A DNA stretch of 64,000 nucleotides from an uncultured bacterium (GCA_937899715.1 CALCNX010000072.1:1-64000), one strand, 5' to 3'. Shown: positions 42,578 to 52,545, numbered from the stretch's first letter. Numbers and translations: made by a program. Notes: generated by a model from the sequence alone, not told the origin.

Positions 42578-43249
42578 TTAGTCCGGCGTTTTTTCATCCA
42601 CATCAAACATTGTGCGAATCGGTTCCAAATGCCGCACAAATACTTGTAGCGCGAGGATAAATACAAAGAATGTAAATGGCGCAATGGCATCGCAGCGAAC
42701 CTGCATAAACGACCGCACGAGTGGCTCTGGCGCAGTGTACATCAGCACGGGTGTTGCAAGTGCGCCCGTCATCACGCCCACATAGAGATTACGCCGAATC
42801 ACAAAATACCCCGTCAACCAGCACAGCGCAAAAATAACAGCAGGAACAATATTAATCGCCAGCATCACGCCCGCCACAAGCGACAAGCCGCGCCCATAGT
42901 GCTGTACATTGCGAAAGACCATGTTGTAATTATGCCCCAAAATGGCAAAAAATCCCGTGAGCGCAGGGGCAATAAACGTGTCCACACCGCTAAGACTCAC
43001 GCCGAGAATCGCACCTACCTTGACCGCAAGAAAGCCTTTTGCGGCATCAATAAGCGCAACAAGTAGCTGCGTCCGAAGGAGTTTTTGTCGTTCCCAAAGG
43101 TATTGGATAGTAGCATTGTGAGGCGCTGCGTCAATATCGCTTGTTTCAAGACTGGTACGTCCTATCGCCCGCGCAAAAAGATACGCAGTCGGGAAAGAAC
43201 CGATAAGATAGCCCAGCGCCATGCAGAGTAATTGTACACCAAGAGGCAT
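42578..43249 (-). CDS. Divergent PlsY-like glycerol-3-phosphate acyltransferase
   Basis: The 223-aa membrane protein has the PlsY outline: GYLIGSFPTAYLFAR at the N-terminus, LIDAAKGFLAVKVG, GHNYNMVF and GRGLSLVAG. PlsY acylates glycerol 3-phosphate from acyl-phosphate. The usual GSGN(I/P)GATN motif 1 is replaced by a DIDAAPHNATIQYLW segment, and GGKG by GRG, so activity is uncertain and the protein may be a paralogue. It is co-transcribed with ymdB and gmhB-like genes. Confidence 0.7.
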   Translation of the reverse strand: MPLGVQLLCMALGYLIGSFPTAYLFARAIGRTSLETSDIDAAPHNATIQYLWERQKLLRTQLLVALIDAAKGFLAVKVGAILGVSLSGVDTFIAPALTGFFAILGHNYNMVFRNVQHYGRGLSLVAGVMLAINIVPAVIFALCWLTGYFVIRRNLYVGVMTGALATPVLMYTAPEPLVRSFMQVRCDAIAPFTFFVFILALQVFVRHLEPIRTMFDVDEKTPD

Positions 43250-43293
43250 AATGTTGTGAAGAATAACGAAGAAAAAGAATAACAGAGCAAGGA

Positions 43294-44094
43294 TTAGAGC
43301 GCTGTCGAAGAGAATTCGGGAAGTGAAAAAGGCTTAATACTGTGCGCTCGCCCTGTGGTCTCGTCCACCTCCAGCACAACACCCGATATTCGCGTCTCTC
43401 CCTCGCCAAGCTCGTATTTATGAGCTGTTTGAAGGAGAAAACGATTAAGCGCCACATCAATCTTCATGCCCAACACTGACACAGAAGGACCGGTCATGCC
43501 AACATCGGTAATATAAGCAGTTCCGCCCGGCAGTATCTGCGCATCGGCGGTTTGGATGTGCGTGTGCGTTCCCAGAACGGCACTAACGCGCCCATCCGCA
43601 TAGTAACCAAGTGCCATTTTTTCACCGGTTGCTTCGGCATGAAAATCCACGATGGTAACATTTGTTTCTGCTGCAACGGCTTCAATGGCTGCGTCCAGCG
43701 CTTTGAACGGGCAGTCTATGGTCTGCATATACGTCCGCCCTTGCACTTGAATCACACCCACGCGAAAGCCGTTTGCTATGGTCACCACCACAACGCCACT
43801 TCCGGGGTTTTCTGCCGGATAATTATGCGGACGCAGCACACGCGGCTCGTTCACAAGAAGCGGTCGGGATTTCCAATTTTCCCACACGTGGTTGCCCGTC
43901 GTAATGACGTGGACGCCCGCTTGGAAAAGCATTGTCGCCTCGCGCTCACTCAGCCCCTTGCCATCAACAATATTTTCACCATTGACAATAATGCCATGTG
44001 GCAGATATTGGGTAGCAAGCGCCGGAAGTGCTTTCAAGAGTCCATTCAAGCTAGTTTGCCCGACGACATCACCGATAAAAAGGAGTGTAAGCAT
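43294..44094 (-). CDS. YmdB-family metallophosphoesterase
   Basis: The 266-aa protein matches the TIGR00282 family: LLFIGDVVGQ with the first metal Asp, NGENIVDGKGL, TTGNHVWEN, VDFHAEATGEK and GTHTHIQTAD, which together bind two metals. In Bacillus, YmdB hydrolyses 2',3'-cyclic nucleotides and controls biofilm and sporulation choices. The ATG at 44094 starts MLTLLFIGD; the longer in-frame version adds unrelated residues. It lies between EamA and PlsY-like genes in one operon. Confidence 0.9.
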   Translation of the reverse strand: MLTLLFIGDVVGQTSLNGLLKALPALATQYLPHGIIVNGENIVDGKGLSEREATMLFQAGVHVITTGNHVWENWKSRPLLVNEPRVLRPHNYPAENPGSGVVVVTIANGFRVGVIQVQGRTYMQTIDCPFKALDAAIEAVAAETNVTIVDFHAEATGEKMALGYYADGRVSAVLGTHTHIQTADAQILPGGTAYITDVGMTGPSVSVLGMKIDVALNRFLLQTAHKYELGEGETRISGVVLEVDETTGRAHSIKPFSLPEFSSTAL

Positions 44095-44125
44095 AAAAAG
44101 CGTCTTATCATTTGTTATTGGTACG

Positions 44126-45022
44126 TCAACGTTTGTTGACAAGATAAATTCCGGCAAGGATAATTACAATGCCGATGAAATGGAGCACCGAAAGATGCTC
44201 ACCGTCCAGCAAGCCCCACGCCATCGCCACAACAGGAATCAAATATGTGACCGAAGAGCTAAAAACAGGACTGGAAATCTGGATAAGCCGCGTGTACAGC
44301 GCATTACTAAGCGCCGTTCCCAAGACCGATAGCGTAATGATACTCGTAAGCGCCACGCTAAACATAGGCTGCGTCTGTGCTAGTGGCAATGCGTCGGTAA
44401 AAAAACCGCTCAAAATTAAGTACGGCAAAAAAAACAGCGTCATGCCAAAGAGCGCAAGGCTATTGATGGTCAGCGACGGAACACCTTTCAGATAACGACT
44501 GATGAGATTGGCATTCATGCCGTAGCATATTGTTGCCACTACCGGCAAAAGCGCATACCATGAGGTTTCGCCCGGAGCAATTTCACCTCGTGCCGCAAGC
44601 ACAAGTGCTACTGCGCCAAGAAAACCGATAAAAACACCGATTGTTTGTGCTCTGTTCGTGTGCACTTTGAAAATGAACACCCCCAAAAGCAGTGTTGAAA
44701 TTGGTGTTAGGGAATTAAGTAGTGCCCCAGTGGAACTGTTAATATGTTTCTGCGCTGTTGTGAAAAGTATTGCCGGAATAGCATTACCAAGCGCTCCGCA
44801 GAGCAAAAAGTACGGGATAAGGCGCTTATTCTCAAGCGAGAGTAGCGCACGCATGGCAAATGGTGCAAGCAATACGCCGGAAATAGCCACACGCAGCGCG
44901 GCTACTTGCATGGGCGTAAAGACAATAAGCCCGCGCTTCATCAGGATAAAAGAACTTCCCCAGATAAGCGAGAGAACGGCAAGAAGAATAAACGGTAATG
45001 CAGGCGATGGTTTTGATTCCAT
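44126..45022 (-). CDS. EamA-family (DMT) transporter
   Basis: The 298-aa protein has ten membrane helices made of two EamA repeats, with the first repeat starting ILLAVLSLIWGSSFILMKRG and the second near YALLPVVATICYGMNANLI. It is a drug/metabolite transporter of RhaT/YdcZ type, probably exporting small metabolites. The substrate is unknown. The start lies 30 bases after the glycosyltransferase stop. Confidence 0.88.
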   Translation of the reverse strand: MESKPSPALPFILLAVLSLIWGSSFILMKRGLIVFTPMQVAALRVAISGVLLAPFAMRALLSLENKRLIPYFLLCGALGNAIPAILFTTAQKHINSSTGALLNSLTPISTLLLGVFIFKVHTNRAQTIGVFIGFLGAVALVLAARGEIAPGETSWYALLPVVATICYGMNANLISRYLKGVPSLTINSLALFGMTLFFLPYLILSGFFTDALPLAQTQPMFSVALTSIITLSVLGTALSNALYTRLIQISSPVFSSSVTYLIPVVAMAWGLLDGEHLSVLHFIGIVIILAGIYLVNKR

Positions 45023-45052
45023 GAAGGTCTTTGGTGGTGACTAAAAAACGAG

Positions 45053-46009
45053 CTACGCGTCTTCCCCGCGTACAATCTGCTCTCGAATGAGATACTGCCC
45101 TGTTCCTGTGGAAGAATTTTTAACAAGCATTTCGCCGAGCAAGCCCATTGAAATAAGCTGTACGCCGACAATAATAAGCAAAATGCCGAAGAGTACCAGT
45201 GGGCGATTAGAAAAATACGTCAGCCCCATGAACCATTCCACAGTGAGCGTTGTCTCTATGCCCAGCCCAACAAGCAGCATAATTGCGCCAATCGCACCAA
45301 AAAGATGTAAGGGGCGCTTGATGTATTTGGTAGTAAAAACGACAGTGAGGAGGTCGAGAAAGCCTGTAACAAAGCGCTTTGCACCGAACTTCGATACTCC
45401 GAATTTGCGGGGATGATGCTGCACGGCAATTTCCGTCACTCTGAAGCCTTCCCAGTGTGCCAGTGCAGGGATGTAACGGTGCATATCCCCATAGATTTGG
45501 AGGGATTTCACAACCTCGCTCCGATACGCTTTCAAGCCGCAATTAAAGTCGTGGAGCGTAACACCGCTCATTTTGGAAGTTACAGCATTGAACAGTTTAG
45601 ACGGCATGGTCTTGTGCCAGGGGTCGTAGCGCTTTTTCTTCCAACCACTTACCAAGTCAAAACCTTCCTCCAACTTAGCGCAAAGAGCCGGAAGTTCGTT
45701 CGGGTCGTCCTGCAAGTCAGCATCCATCGTTATTACGATGTCACCTTCTGCCCGTGCAAACCCGACCGCCAGTGCAGCCGACTTGCCGTAATTTCGGCGA
45801 AAGCGAATAGCTTGGAAGCGAGGATTTGCAGCATGAAGTTCCTTCAAGACTTGATAGGAAGCGTCCGTGGAGCCATCGTCTATGAACAGTACTTCGTAGG
45901 AATCGTGCGAAAGAGCGCTAAGAATAGTTTCCAAGCGAGAAGCAAGCTCACGCAAGGATTCTTCCTCATTCAGAAGCGGGACAATAACAGAAATTTTCAG
46001 AGAGCGCAT
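45053..46009 (-). CDS. Family 2 glycosyltransferase, DPM1/GtrB-like, membrane-bound
   Basis: The 318-aa protein has a GT-A catalytic domain with ISVIVPLLNEEESL, FIDDGSTDAS, MDADLQDDPNE (metal DxD) and FNCGLKAYR. Two membrane helices near the C-terminus (about 230-290) are followed by a short tail. It resembles polyprenyl-phosphate sugar transferases such as GtrB or ArnC, which load a sugar on undecaprenyl phosphate. It leads the operon with EamA, ymdB, plsY-like and gmhB-like genes. The ATG at 46009 begins MRSLKISVIV. Confidence 0.9.
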   Translation of the reverse strand: MRSLKISVIVPLLNEEESLRELASRLETILSALSHDSYEVLFIDDGSTDASYQVLKELHAANPRFQAIRFRRNYGKSAALAVGFARAEGDIVITMDADLQDDPNELPALCAKLEEGFDLVSGWKKKRYDPWHKTMPSKLFNAVTSKMSGVTLHDFNCGLKAYRSEVVKSLQIYGDMHRYIPALAHWEGFRVTEIAVQHHPRKFGVSKFGAKRFVTGFLDLLTVVFTTKYIKRPLHLFGAIGAIMLLVGLGIETTLTVEWFMGLTYFSNRPLVLFGILLIIVGVQLISMGLLGEMLVKNSSTGTGQYLIREQIVRGEDA

Positions 46010-46071
46010 GAATTCAGGGAGAGTGAACAAAGAGAGTCATATAGAAACAGCTTTGTACTTGAAACACACAA

Positions 46072-46102
46072 CCCCTCGTTTATCACGTGGACAAACGAGG
46101 GG
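46072..46102 (-). terminator. Hairpin after the acyl-CoA ligase gene
   Basis: CCCCTCGTTT (46072-46081) pairs perfectly with AAACGAGGGG (46093-46102) around an 11-base loop. The T-run on the minus strand is weak (TTGTGTG). It separates the ligase from the glycosyltransferase operon. Confidence 0.6.
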
Positions 46103-46135
46103 AATGGTGCGTAGCAGAAGCGTTTAACAATGACG

Positions 46136-47701
46136 TTAATTCTGGCGCAATTTTTCGCGCTCACGCTCAATCAGAACGCGGCGTAAAATCTTGCCGGAAG
46201 CCGATTTTGGAATTTCTTGAACGAACTCGACTTCGCGTATTTTCTTGTAGGGCGCGACTTTTTCAGCGATATAATCCATAATTTCCTGCTCGTTAATTTC
46301 ACCTTTTTTCACGATGAACGCTTTCGGGTTTTCGCCAGCTTCGTCGTCGGGGACGGGAATTACAGCAGCATCAGCAATAGCAGGATGCCCAATAAGTAAG
46401 CCTTCAAGCTCTGCCGGAGCTACTTGATAGCCTTTGTGCTTGATGAACTCCTTGAAGCGGTCAACCACGTAGAAGTAGCCATCGTCGTCCACGTAACCAA
46501 CATCGCCCGTATGCAGCCAGCCGTTTTTAAGTGTGCTTGCCGTCGCTTCGGGGTTGTTCAGATAGCCCTTCATCACGTTTGCACCTCGGAAACAGAGTTC
46601 ACCATTTTGATTTGTCCCAAGTTCTTCGCCCGTGATAAGGTCAACGACTTTGCCTTCCAAATTCGGCACAAGCGGACCGACGGACGCAATTTTAATTTCC
46701 CGAAGCGGCGTATTCATGTTTGTTACGGGCGAGGCTTCTGTCATACCGTAGCCTTGCTTGACCACGCAGCCGATACGCTGCGCACAAAGTTCGGCAATCG
46801 GCACGGACATAGCAGCCGCACCGGATGTGATAATTTTCAAGCTGGAAAGGTCGTATTTGTCAATAATCGGGTGCTTTGCAAATGCCAACATGATTGGCGG
46901 AGCGACGAAAAAGTTTGTTACTTTGTATTGCTGAATAATGCCCAAAACTTGCTCAAGGTCGAAACGCGGCACGGAGACTACTGTTCCACCGACGGCAAGC
47001 GCTCCATTGAGCAAACCCGTCATGGCGTAGATATGGAAAAAGGGCAACACAGCAAGCATGACGCTTGTTTCATTCAATTGCTCAAGCGGGATGAATTGGA
47101 GAACGTTTGTCGTCAGATTGTGGTGCGTGAGCATTACGCCTTTGGGTAAGCCCGTTGTACCGCTTGAATAGGGCATCACAACGACATCGTTTTTGACATC
47201 GTACTGAATTTCCGGCAACGCTCCATCACCTTTCATGAGTTCCGACACGGGCGTTGCACCTTCGCCCTCGCCCAGTACGAATACTTCCTGCAAGCCCGCA
47301 CGCTTGGCTGCTTCGACAGCATGAGCAAGGAATAGTGGAACAGTAACAAGAAATTTTGCGCCTGCATCCTTGAGTTGGTGCGTCAGTTCGTCCACCGTGT
47401 AAAGCGGGTTGATAGTCGTATTTGTGCCACCGGCTTTGATAACACCGTGAAAAATGATGGCATATTCTGGAACATTAGGACTGTAAATAGCAACGACTTC
47501 GCCTTTTTTTAGCCCACGTTTCACGAGATTAGAAGCGACCATATGAACACCGCCCGCGAGCTGTTTGTAGGTGATAGTGCGCCCCGATGGACCGTCTATG
47601 AGTGCAGGTTTATCGGGAAATTGCGCCGCTTTAGCAAGGATAAATTCGTGTAAAGGAACTTCGGGCAAGTCCAACGGTGGAAATGGGCTTTTGAAAATCA
47701 T
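46136..47701 (-). CDS. AMP-dependent acyl-CoA ligase, 4-coumarate-CoA ligase type
   Basis: The 521-aa enzyme activates a carboxylic acid as acyl-AMP and then acyl-CoA. The AMP loop is MPYSSGTTGLPKGVMLTHHN, followed by QGYGMTEASPV, LHTGDVGYVDDDGYFYVVDR and the C-terminal KSASGKILRR with the catalytic Lys. The layout is that of 4-coumarate-CoA ligases and medium-chain acyl-CoA synthetases. With the acyl-CoA dehydrogenase, PhaJ and PhaC elsewhere in the window it could supply acyl-CoA for oxidation or storage. The ATG at 47701 begins MIFKSPFPPL. Confidence 0.9.
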   Translation of the reverse strand: MIFKSPFPPLDLPEVPLHEFILAKAAQFPDKPALIDGPSGRTITYKQLAGGVHMVASNLVKRGLKKGEVVAIYSPNVPEYAIIFHGVIKAGGTNTTINPLYTVDELTHQLKDAGAKFLVTVPLFLAHAVEAAKRAGLQEVFVLGEGEGATPVSELMKGDGALPEIQYDVKNDVVVMPYSSGTTGLPKGVMLTHHNLTTNVLQFIPLEQLNETSVMLAVLPFFHIYAMTGLLNGALAVGGTVVSVPRFDLEQVLGIIQQYKVTNFFVAPPIMLAFAKHPIIDKYDLSSLKIITSGAAAMSVPIAELCAQRIGCVVKQGYGMTEASPVTNMNTPLREIKIASVGPLVPNLEGKVVDLITGEELGTNQNGELCFRGANVMKGYLNNPEATASTLKNGWLHTGDVGYVDDDGYFYVVDRFKEFIKHKGYQVAPAELEGLLIGHPAIADAAVIPVPDDEAGENPKAFIVKKGEINEQEIMDYIAEKVAPYKKIREVEFVQEIPKSASGKILRRVLIEREREKLRQN

Positions 47702-47852
47702 ACCGCAAACTCCTGAAAAACGGGTGAGGAAAAAGGGAAATCGTCTTGTCAACGAAGCGGGAAGGATGGCGCAAAACTATACAAATTTTTCAGCTAGTAC
47801 AATAAAATTTGACAGTTTGGCATTTTTCATGCCGCACACTGAAAAGAAGCGC

Positions 47853-49187
47853 TCAAGCCCGCCAGAGAAGCGAAGAATCGCCATAGCTCAGAAAGCGGTA
47901 ATCATTCGCCAGTGCTGCCTCATAAATACTGCGCCAGTGCGTGTCGCCATTTGCTGTCAGAAATGCCGCCACGAGCAGCATGAGCGTACTTTCGGGCTGG
48001 TGAAAATTTGTGATAAGTCCATCGCAAACGGCAAAGGAATAGCCTGGCGTAATCATTATCTGTGTTTCGCCCGTCAGAACATCCATTTGCCTTGATTGTA
48101 GCCATTTCAGTATGCTACGCATTGCCAGAGCGGGTGATGGCAACTTTTCGCGGAATGTATCCTGGAGTCGGAGAGCATCCCATTGACGAACGTCCATAGT
48201 ATCCCGCTCTTGCGCCTCACTATCGGAGGTCAGCAAGCGCACTCCCCACCAATAAAGCGATTCCAGTGTTCGCAAGGATGTCGTACCGACCGCTATAATC
48301 GGTTCTTTGTGCACCCGCGTGTCATGCCCCTGCTCACTGCGCTCAAGCTGTTCGGCAAGTTGGGCAATAACGTTACGCTCGACGAAAATGCACTCCTCGT
48401 GCATCGTGTGCTCACGGGCTTCTGTGCCGCTCATCGGCTTGAATGTGCCCGCGCCGACGTGTAAGGTGACGTGCGCTCTCCGAATGCCTTTCTGCGCCAA
48501 ATCTTCCAACACACGCTCGGTGAAATGTAAACCGGCTGTCGGCGCTGCCACCGAGCCGTCGTGAGCGGCATAGACAGTTTGGTAGCGTTGTTTATCGGCG
48601 GCATCATCATCGCGCTTGATGTAAGGCGGGAGCGGTATGTGTCCGAACTGTTCCAGCACAGAGGCAAAAGTCAATTCTTCCGGTTGCCACGAAAACTCGA
48701 CCACAGCTTCTGCACCCTCCTTACTGATAATCGTTGCGATAAGTGAGGCAGAAGCGGTAGAGGCAATGAGCGTATCACCAACTGCAATTTTTCGCCCACC
48801 CACCATGCACTGCCAGCGGCAATGTCCCGTGGACTGAAGCACGAGTGCAGGCTCCGACGAGGGCGAGAGCGGCTGCAAGCAGAGCACTTCGGCATTTCCG
48901 CCCGTAGCTTTCTTTTGCATCCGAATTCGTGCCGCTATCACGCGGCTGTCATTTGCCACAAGAAGCGCGCCGGAAGGGATTTCGCCAGCGATGCGACGAA
49001 AGGTAGAATGGCGGATTTGCACGGCATCCGAAGCATTGCCTCGCATATCGGCAATGAGCAGTTTGCTTGCGTCTCTCTCAGCAAGCGGATAGGCTGCGAT
49101 ACGCTCTTCGGGCAATGAATATCGGTAATCGTGAACGCGAATTGTTGGTATAAACGGTAAATTTTCTGTATGTTGGCGGTCTTGCAT
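47853..49187 (-). CDS. queA: tRNA preQ1(34) S-adenosylmethionine ribosyltransferase-isomerase, long form
   Basis: QueA moves the ribosyl part of SAM to preQ1 in tRNA, forming epoxyqueuosine. The 444-aa protein shows the family marks YRYSLPEERIAAYPL, NDSRVIAARI, HVGAGTFKPM, VGTTSLRTLES and ITNFHQPESTLMLLVAAF. It is about 90 residues longer than the E. coli enzyme, with extra sequence around the Trp-rich segment after TLES (about 330-385). Other queuosine genes are not near. It is divergent from the M16 peptidase gene, with 26 bases between start codons, so promoters overlap. Confidence 0.92.
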   Translation of the reverse strand: MQDRQHTENLPFIPTIRVHDYRYSLPEERIAAYPLAERDASKLLIADMRGNASDAVQIRHSTFRRIAGEIPSGALLVANDSRVIAARIRMQKKATGGNAEVLCLQPLSPSSEPALVLQSTGHCRWQCMVGGRKIAVGDTLIASTASASLIATIISKEGAEAVVEFSWQPEELTFASVLEQFGHIPLPPYIKRDDDAADKQRYQTVYAAHDGSVAAPTAGLHFTERVLEDLAQKGIRRAHVTLHVGAGTFKPMSGTEAREHTMHEECIFVERNVIAQLAEQLERSEQGHDTRVHKEPIIAVGTTSLRTLESLYWWGVRLLTSDSEAQERDTMDVRQWDALRLQDTFREKLPSPALAMRSILKWLQSRQMDVLTGETQIMITPGYSFAVCDGLITNFHQPESTLMLLVAAFLTANGDTHWRSIYEAALANDYRFLSYGDSSLLWRA

Positions 49188-49213
49188 TATTGATTGTCCT
49201 TGAAAAAACATCC

Positions 49214-50551
49214 ATGAAACATCGTTCAAACGCAGCATCAAAAAGTACTGCACGTTCAAAACCTCACGAAAGCGTAAGCGCTGGGAAACACGCCGACACA
49301 CCGCAAAAAACCACGCTCTCGAATGGAATACGTGTTGTAAGCGAACAACTGCCTTCGGCGCAGTCGTTTGCGCTTGGTGCGTGGATTGATGTCGGCTCGT
49401 GCGATGAAGCTCCCAGCGAGTACGGTATTACGCACTTTATTGAGCATTTAGTTTTTCGCGGTACGTCCTCACCCAAGCGCAAACGCTCCTCGCTGCAAAT
49501 AGCTAACGAACTGGAATCCGTCGGCGGCTATCTCAATGCCTTTACGACGAAGGACCATACGTGTTATTATGCACGTGCGCTTGATGCCCATTTGAAGCGC
49601 TCTCTAGAGCTTCTTGCCGATATGTGTATCTATCCGGTCTTCCGCGAATCTGACGTGGAGAAAGAGCGCAGCATCATTCTGGAAGAGGTAAAATCGCTGG
49701 AGGATGAACCGGAAGAAATGATGAATGATTATTTGGACGAACTGCTCTTTGGTTCAGGTAAAAAAGCGCATCCCTATGCGCATCCGATAAGCGGCACGGC
49801 AGAAACAATGCGCTCTATTACAAAAGAAGATATTGGAGCATTTCATGCGCGGCACTACACCGCAGACCGCATTATTATTGGCGCTTCGGGGAACATTGAC
49901 CACGACGCTCTTGTGCGAAGCGTCGAAACACTCTTTGCCGAAAGCCCGAAAGCACCGAAGCCCCTCCGTTCTATCCCACTCCCCAAGCGAACAAGCGGTG
50001 GAAGCCTTGAAAAAGCCATGCCCACACAGCAAATGCATCTTTCGCTTGGTGCCCTCATACCGCAAATGTCCGACCGCGATTACTACACGCTTTCGGCACT
50101 CAGCATCATTCTGGGAGACGGCATGAGTTCTCGCTTGAACCAGATTGTGCGCGAAAAGCATGGGCTATCGTACAGTATTTATTCTGCGCTTAGTGAAATC
50201 CGTCAGAGCGTCATCTTCAGTGTTTATGCAGGCTTTGAATCGGCACAGCGCGAAAAAGTCACGGGTTTGGTCACAAAAGAACTCCGTTTACTTTTAGAAA
50301 AGCCTGTCAGCAAAGTGGAATTGCGCCGTGCGAAAGAGCAGTTAAAATCAAGTCTAATCATGGGATTGGAGAGCCTGTCGGGGCGTATGACGCTCTTAGC
50401 CAAAAGCGAACTTTATTTGGGGCGTTTCGAGAGCGTTGCAGAAAAAGTATCGGCGATAGAATCGGTAACGGAACACGATATTTTGGCTTTGGCGCAAACA
50501 TATCTTCGTGAACAGGACTGGCACACAGTGTGCATTCCTCCCGAAGAATAA
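49214..50551 (+). CDS. M16-family zinc peptidase (processing peptidase-like)
   Basis: The 445-aa protein has the inverted zinc motif HFIEH (the HxxEH pattern) followed about 75 residues later by the third ligand Glu in the ERSIILEE segment, which defines active M16 peptidases. The second half, with MSSRLNQIVREKHGLSYSI, is the inactive partner domain. It is close to bacterial homologues of the mitochondrial processing peptidase beta subunit. There is no signal peptide. The ATG at 49214 is preferred over a TTG at 49190. Confidence 0.92.
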   Translation: MKHRSNAASKSTARSKPHESVSAGKHADTPQKTTLSNGIRVVSEQLPSAQSFALGAWIDVGSCDEAPSEYGITHFIEHLVFRGTSSPKRKRSSLQIANELESVGGYLNAFTTKDHTCYYARALDAHLKRSLELLADMCIYPVFRESDVEKERSIILEEVKSLEDEPEEMMNDYLDELLFGSGKKAHPYAHPISGTAETMRSITKEDIGAFHARHYTADRIIIGASGNIDHDALVRSVETLFAESPKAPKPLRSIPLPKRTSGGSLEKAMPTQQMHLSLGALIPQMSDRDYYTLSALSIILGDGMSSRLNQIVREKHGLSYSIYSALSEIRQSVIFSVYAGFESAQREKVTGLVTKELRLLLEKPVSKVELRRAKEQLKSSLIMGLESLSGRMTLLAKSELYLGRFESVAEKVSAIESVTEHDILALAQTYLREQDWHTVCIPPEE

Positions 50552-50716
50552 AAATAGAAATTGAATAGAACTAAATCGCGCTGAACGTTGTGCACAGAAG
50601 TTGTGGTCTAAAGACCATTTTATAAGGGATCAGAGGTTGTCTGTGTATATGTGTCCGTTCAACTTCGATATAAAAACTGAATAAGAACTCTTTGTTTCAC
50701 TTGTTTCTCGCGTGTC

Positions 50717-52474
50717 ATGAACAATTTTATACTCCGTTTCATTCCCGATGCGCTGCGCGGCGACCATGATGAATTCCGTCGCGCCCGGCTTATCATCGGC
50801 ATTTCGCTTATTTTTGATGCCTTTGCGCTGTACTATATGTTTCAGTACTTCAGCATGAAACTGATGATTACCGGTGCCGCATTGGGAATTTCTGTGGTGC
50901 TTTCGATGTCGGTGCCATTTGTACTGCGCTCGTCGGGGTCGCTCAAGGTGGCGGGTAACTTTATGTGCGTCATGCTACTGATGACATTTTCCACGATTGT
51001 CATTTTTGAGGGCGGCCCTGCCAGCTATTCAAAATACTGGTTCGGGACGATTCCGATGGTAGCGATGCTTTTTAATGGTTTAGCATCAGGACGAAACTGG
51101 GTTATTACACTTATTGTCTGGAACATTCTCATTTTTCTGGGTGCGCGGCTGGACATCGTGCAATATCCGAACACGCTGCTCAGTATGACCATCACACAAC
51201 AGATGACAAAGGGCATTGTGTCGGTGATTGGTATTGTGAGCGTGGGTTACTTTATTATCCGCCTTTACGAGACGGAGAAAAACCGAACCCTGAAAGAGAT
51301 TCACACATTGCGCGATGAATCCGTCGCCCGCGCAAAGGCAGACTACGAACAGCTCGCCACACTCAAGGCAGAAAACGAGCATATCGCCGCCGAGAACGTT
51401 CGTCGGCTGGAGCGGCAGCGTGCGTATTTAGCAAGTAATGTAGAGCATATCCTTCGCGCTACCAATAGCCTCGCCCAAGGAGACCTGACGATGCGCCTGA
51501 CATCGGAGCGCGATGATGAAATCAAACTTGTTTTTGAGGGATTTAATAACAGCGTAGAGAATGTGCGGCAAATGCTTGAGCGCGTCGTAGAATCAATACG
51601 CGAAACCCTTGATTCGGTAGAGCAAATCAGCTCGGCAACAGAACAAATCAGTACCGGACTCAAAACACAGAGCACCGAAGTAATGCAAGTTGCCGGCTCA
51701 GTCGAAGAAATGTCCATCACTATCGGCGAAAGCACCTCACGCATCACCCTTGCGGCACACGAGGCTTCGCAAGCGAATGACGATGCGGCACGCAGCGAGC
51801 GAATCATGCACAACATGATTCAAAACGTCGAAAAATTGAGCAGCGTGGTCTTGCAGTCGGCAGAAAAAATCACACTCTTGGGTGTATCAAGCGAAAAAAT
51901 TGGTGAGATAGTACTCGTGATAGACGAAATTGCCGACCAGACGAATCTTTTGGCACTAAATGCAGCCATTGAAGCAGCGCGGGCTGGCGATTCGGGGCGC
52001 GGGTTCGCGGTTGTTGCCGATGAAGTGCGCAAACTCGCCGAGCGCACACAAAAAGCCACCAAAGAAATTTCGAGTATGATAGGGACAATTCAGCGCGACA
52101 CAACGGAAGTTGTTAGCACAATGACCGAAGGGCGAGGTCTTGTGGCAGAGGGGCAAAAACTTGTCGGGGAAACGTCTGACGCGCTCACGCAAATTCTGAA
52201 TCGAACGAATAAGGTCTCCGATGTGATGTCGCAAGTAGCCGCCGCAAGCGAGGAAGAGTCAGCCACTAGTGCAGAAATGGCGCGGAGTATGTCCGCAATT
52301 TCCTCTGTGGTCAAAGAATCTACTCGCGGCATACAAACGATTGCGCAAAGCATTGAGGCTCTTCTCCAACAGGCAGAGGACTTAGACCAACTGACACGAC
52401 AATTTACTTTGTCCTCTGCACAAGGTCAAGAGAAGCGGTTTGTCGCTCTTCCTGCACGCTCACTTCCTCAGTAG
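50717..52474 (+). CDS. Methyl-accepting chemotaxis protein with multi-helix membrane sensor
   Basis: The 585-aa protein begins with about six membrane helices within residues 20-185 and no large periplasmic domain, a layout seen in membrane-sensing receptors. A coiled coil (about 190-240) leads to a HAMP-like unit (LAQGDLTMRLTSERDDEIK) and the signalling domain. The tip EIADQTNLLALNAAIEAARA (about 403-422) is identical to that of the receptor at 26 kb, so both feed the same CheA/CheW. The sensed cue is probably a membrane or lipid-soluble signal; this is inference. A terminator follows. Confidence 0.9.
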   Translation: MNNFILRFIPDALRGDHDEFRRARLIIGISLIFDAFALYYMFQYFSMKLMITGAALGISVVLSMSVPFVLRSSGSLKVAGNFMCVMLLMTFSTIVIFEGGPASYSKYWFGTIPMVAMLFNGLASGRNWVITLIVWNILIFLGARLDIVQYPNTLLSMTITQQMTKGIVSVIGIVSVGYFIIRLYETEKNRTLKEIHTLRDESVARAKADYEQLATLKAENEHIAAENVRRLERQRAYLASNVEHILRATNSLAQGDLTMRLTSERDDEIKLVFEGFNNSVENVRQMLERVVESIRETLDSVEQISSATEQISTGLKTQSTEVMQVAGSVEEMSITIGESTSRITLAAHEASQANDDAARSERIMHNMIQNVEKLSSVVLQSAEKITLLGVSSEKIGEIVLVIDEIADQTNLLALNAAIEAARAGDSGRGFAVVADEVRKLAERTQKATKEISSMIGTIQRDTTEVVSTMTEGRGLVAEGQKLVGETSDALTQILNRTNKVSDVMSQVAAASEEESATSAEMARSMSAISSVVKESTRGIQTIAQSIEALLQQAEDLDQLTRQFTLSSAQGQEKRFVALPARSLPQ

Positions 52475-52514
52475 TTTTTCTAGCTTTGTATCGCATAAGG
52501 AGTTTTCTTTTATA

Positions 52515-52545
52515 AAAACCTCTCACAAATGAGAGGTTTTTTGTG
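52515..52545 (+). terminator. Intrinsic terminator after the second chemoreceptor
   Basis: AAAACCTCTCA (52515-52525) pairs with TGAGAGGTTTT (52530-52540) around a 4-base loop and is followed by T and G. A second copy of the CTCTCACAAA arm (GTGAGAGG) allows an alternative fold. Confidence 0.8.
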
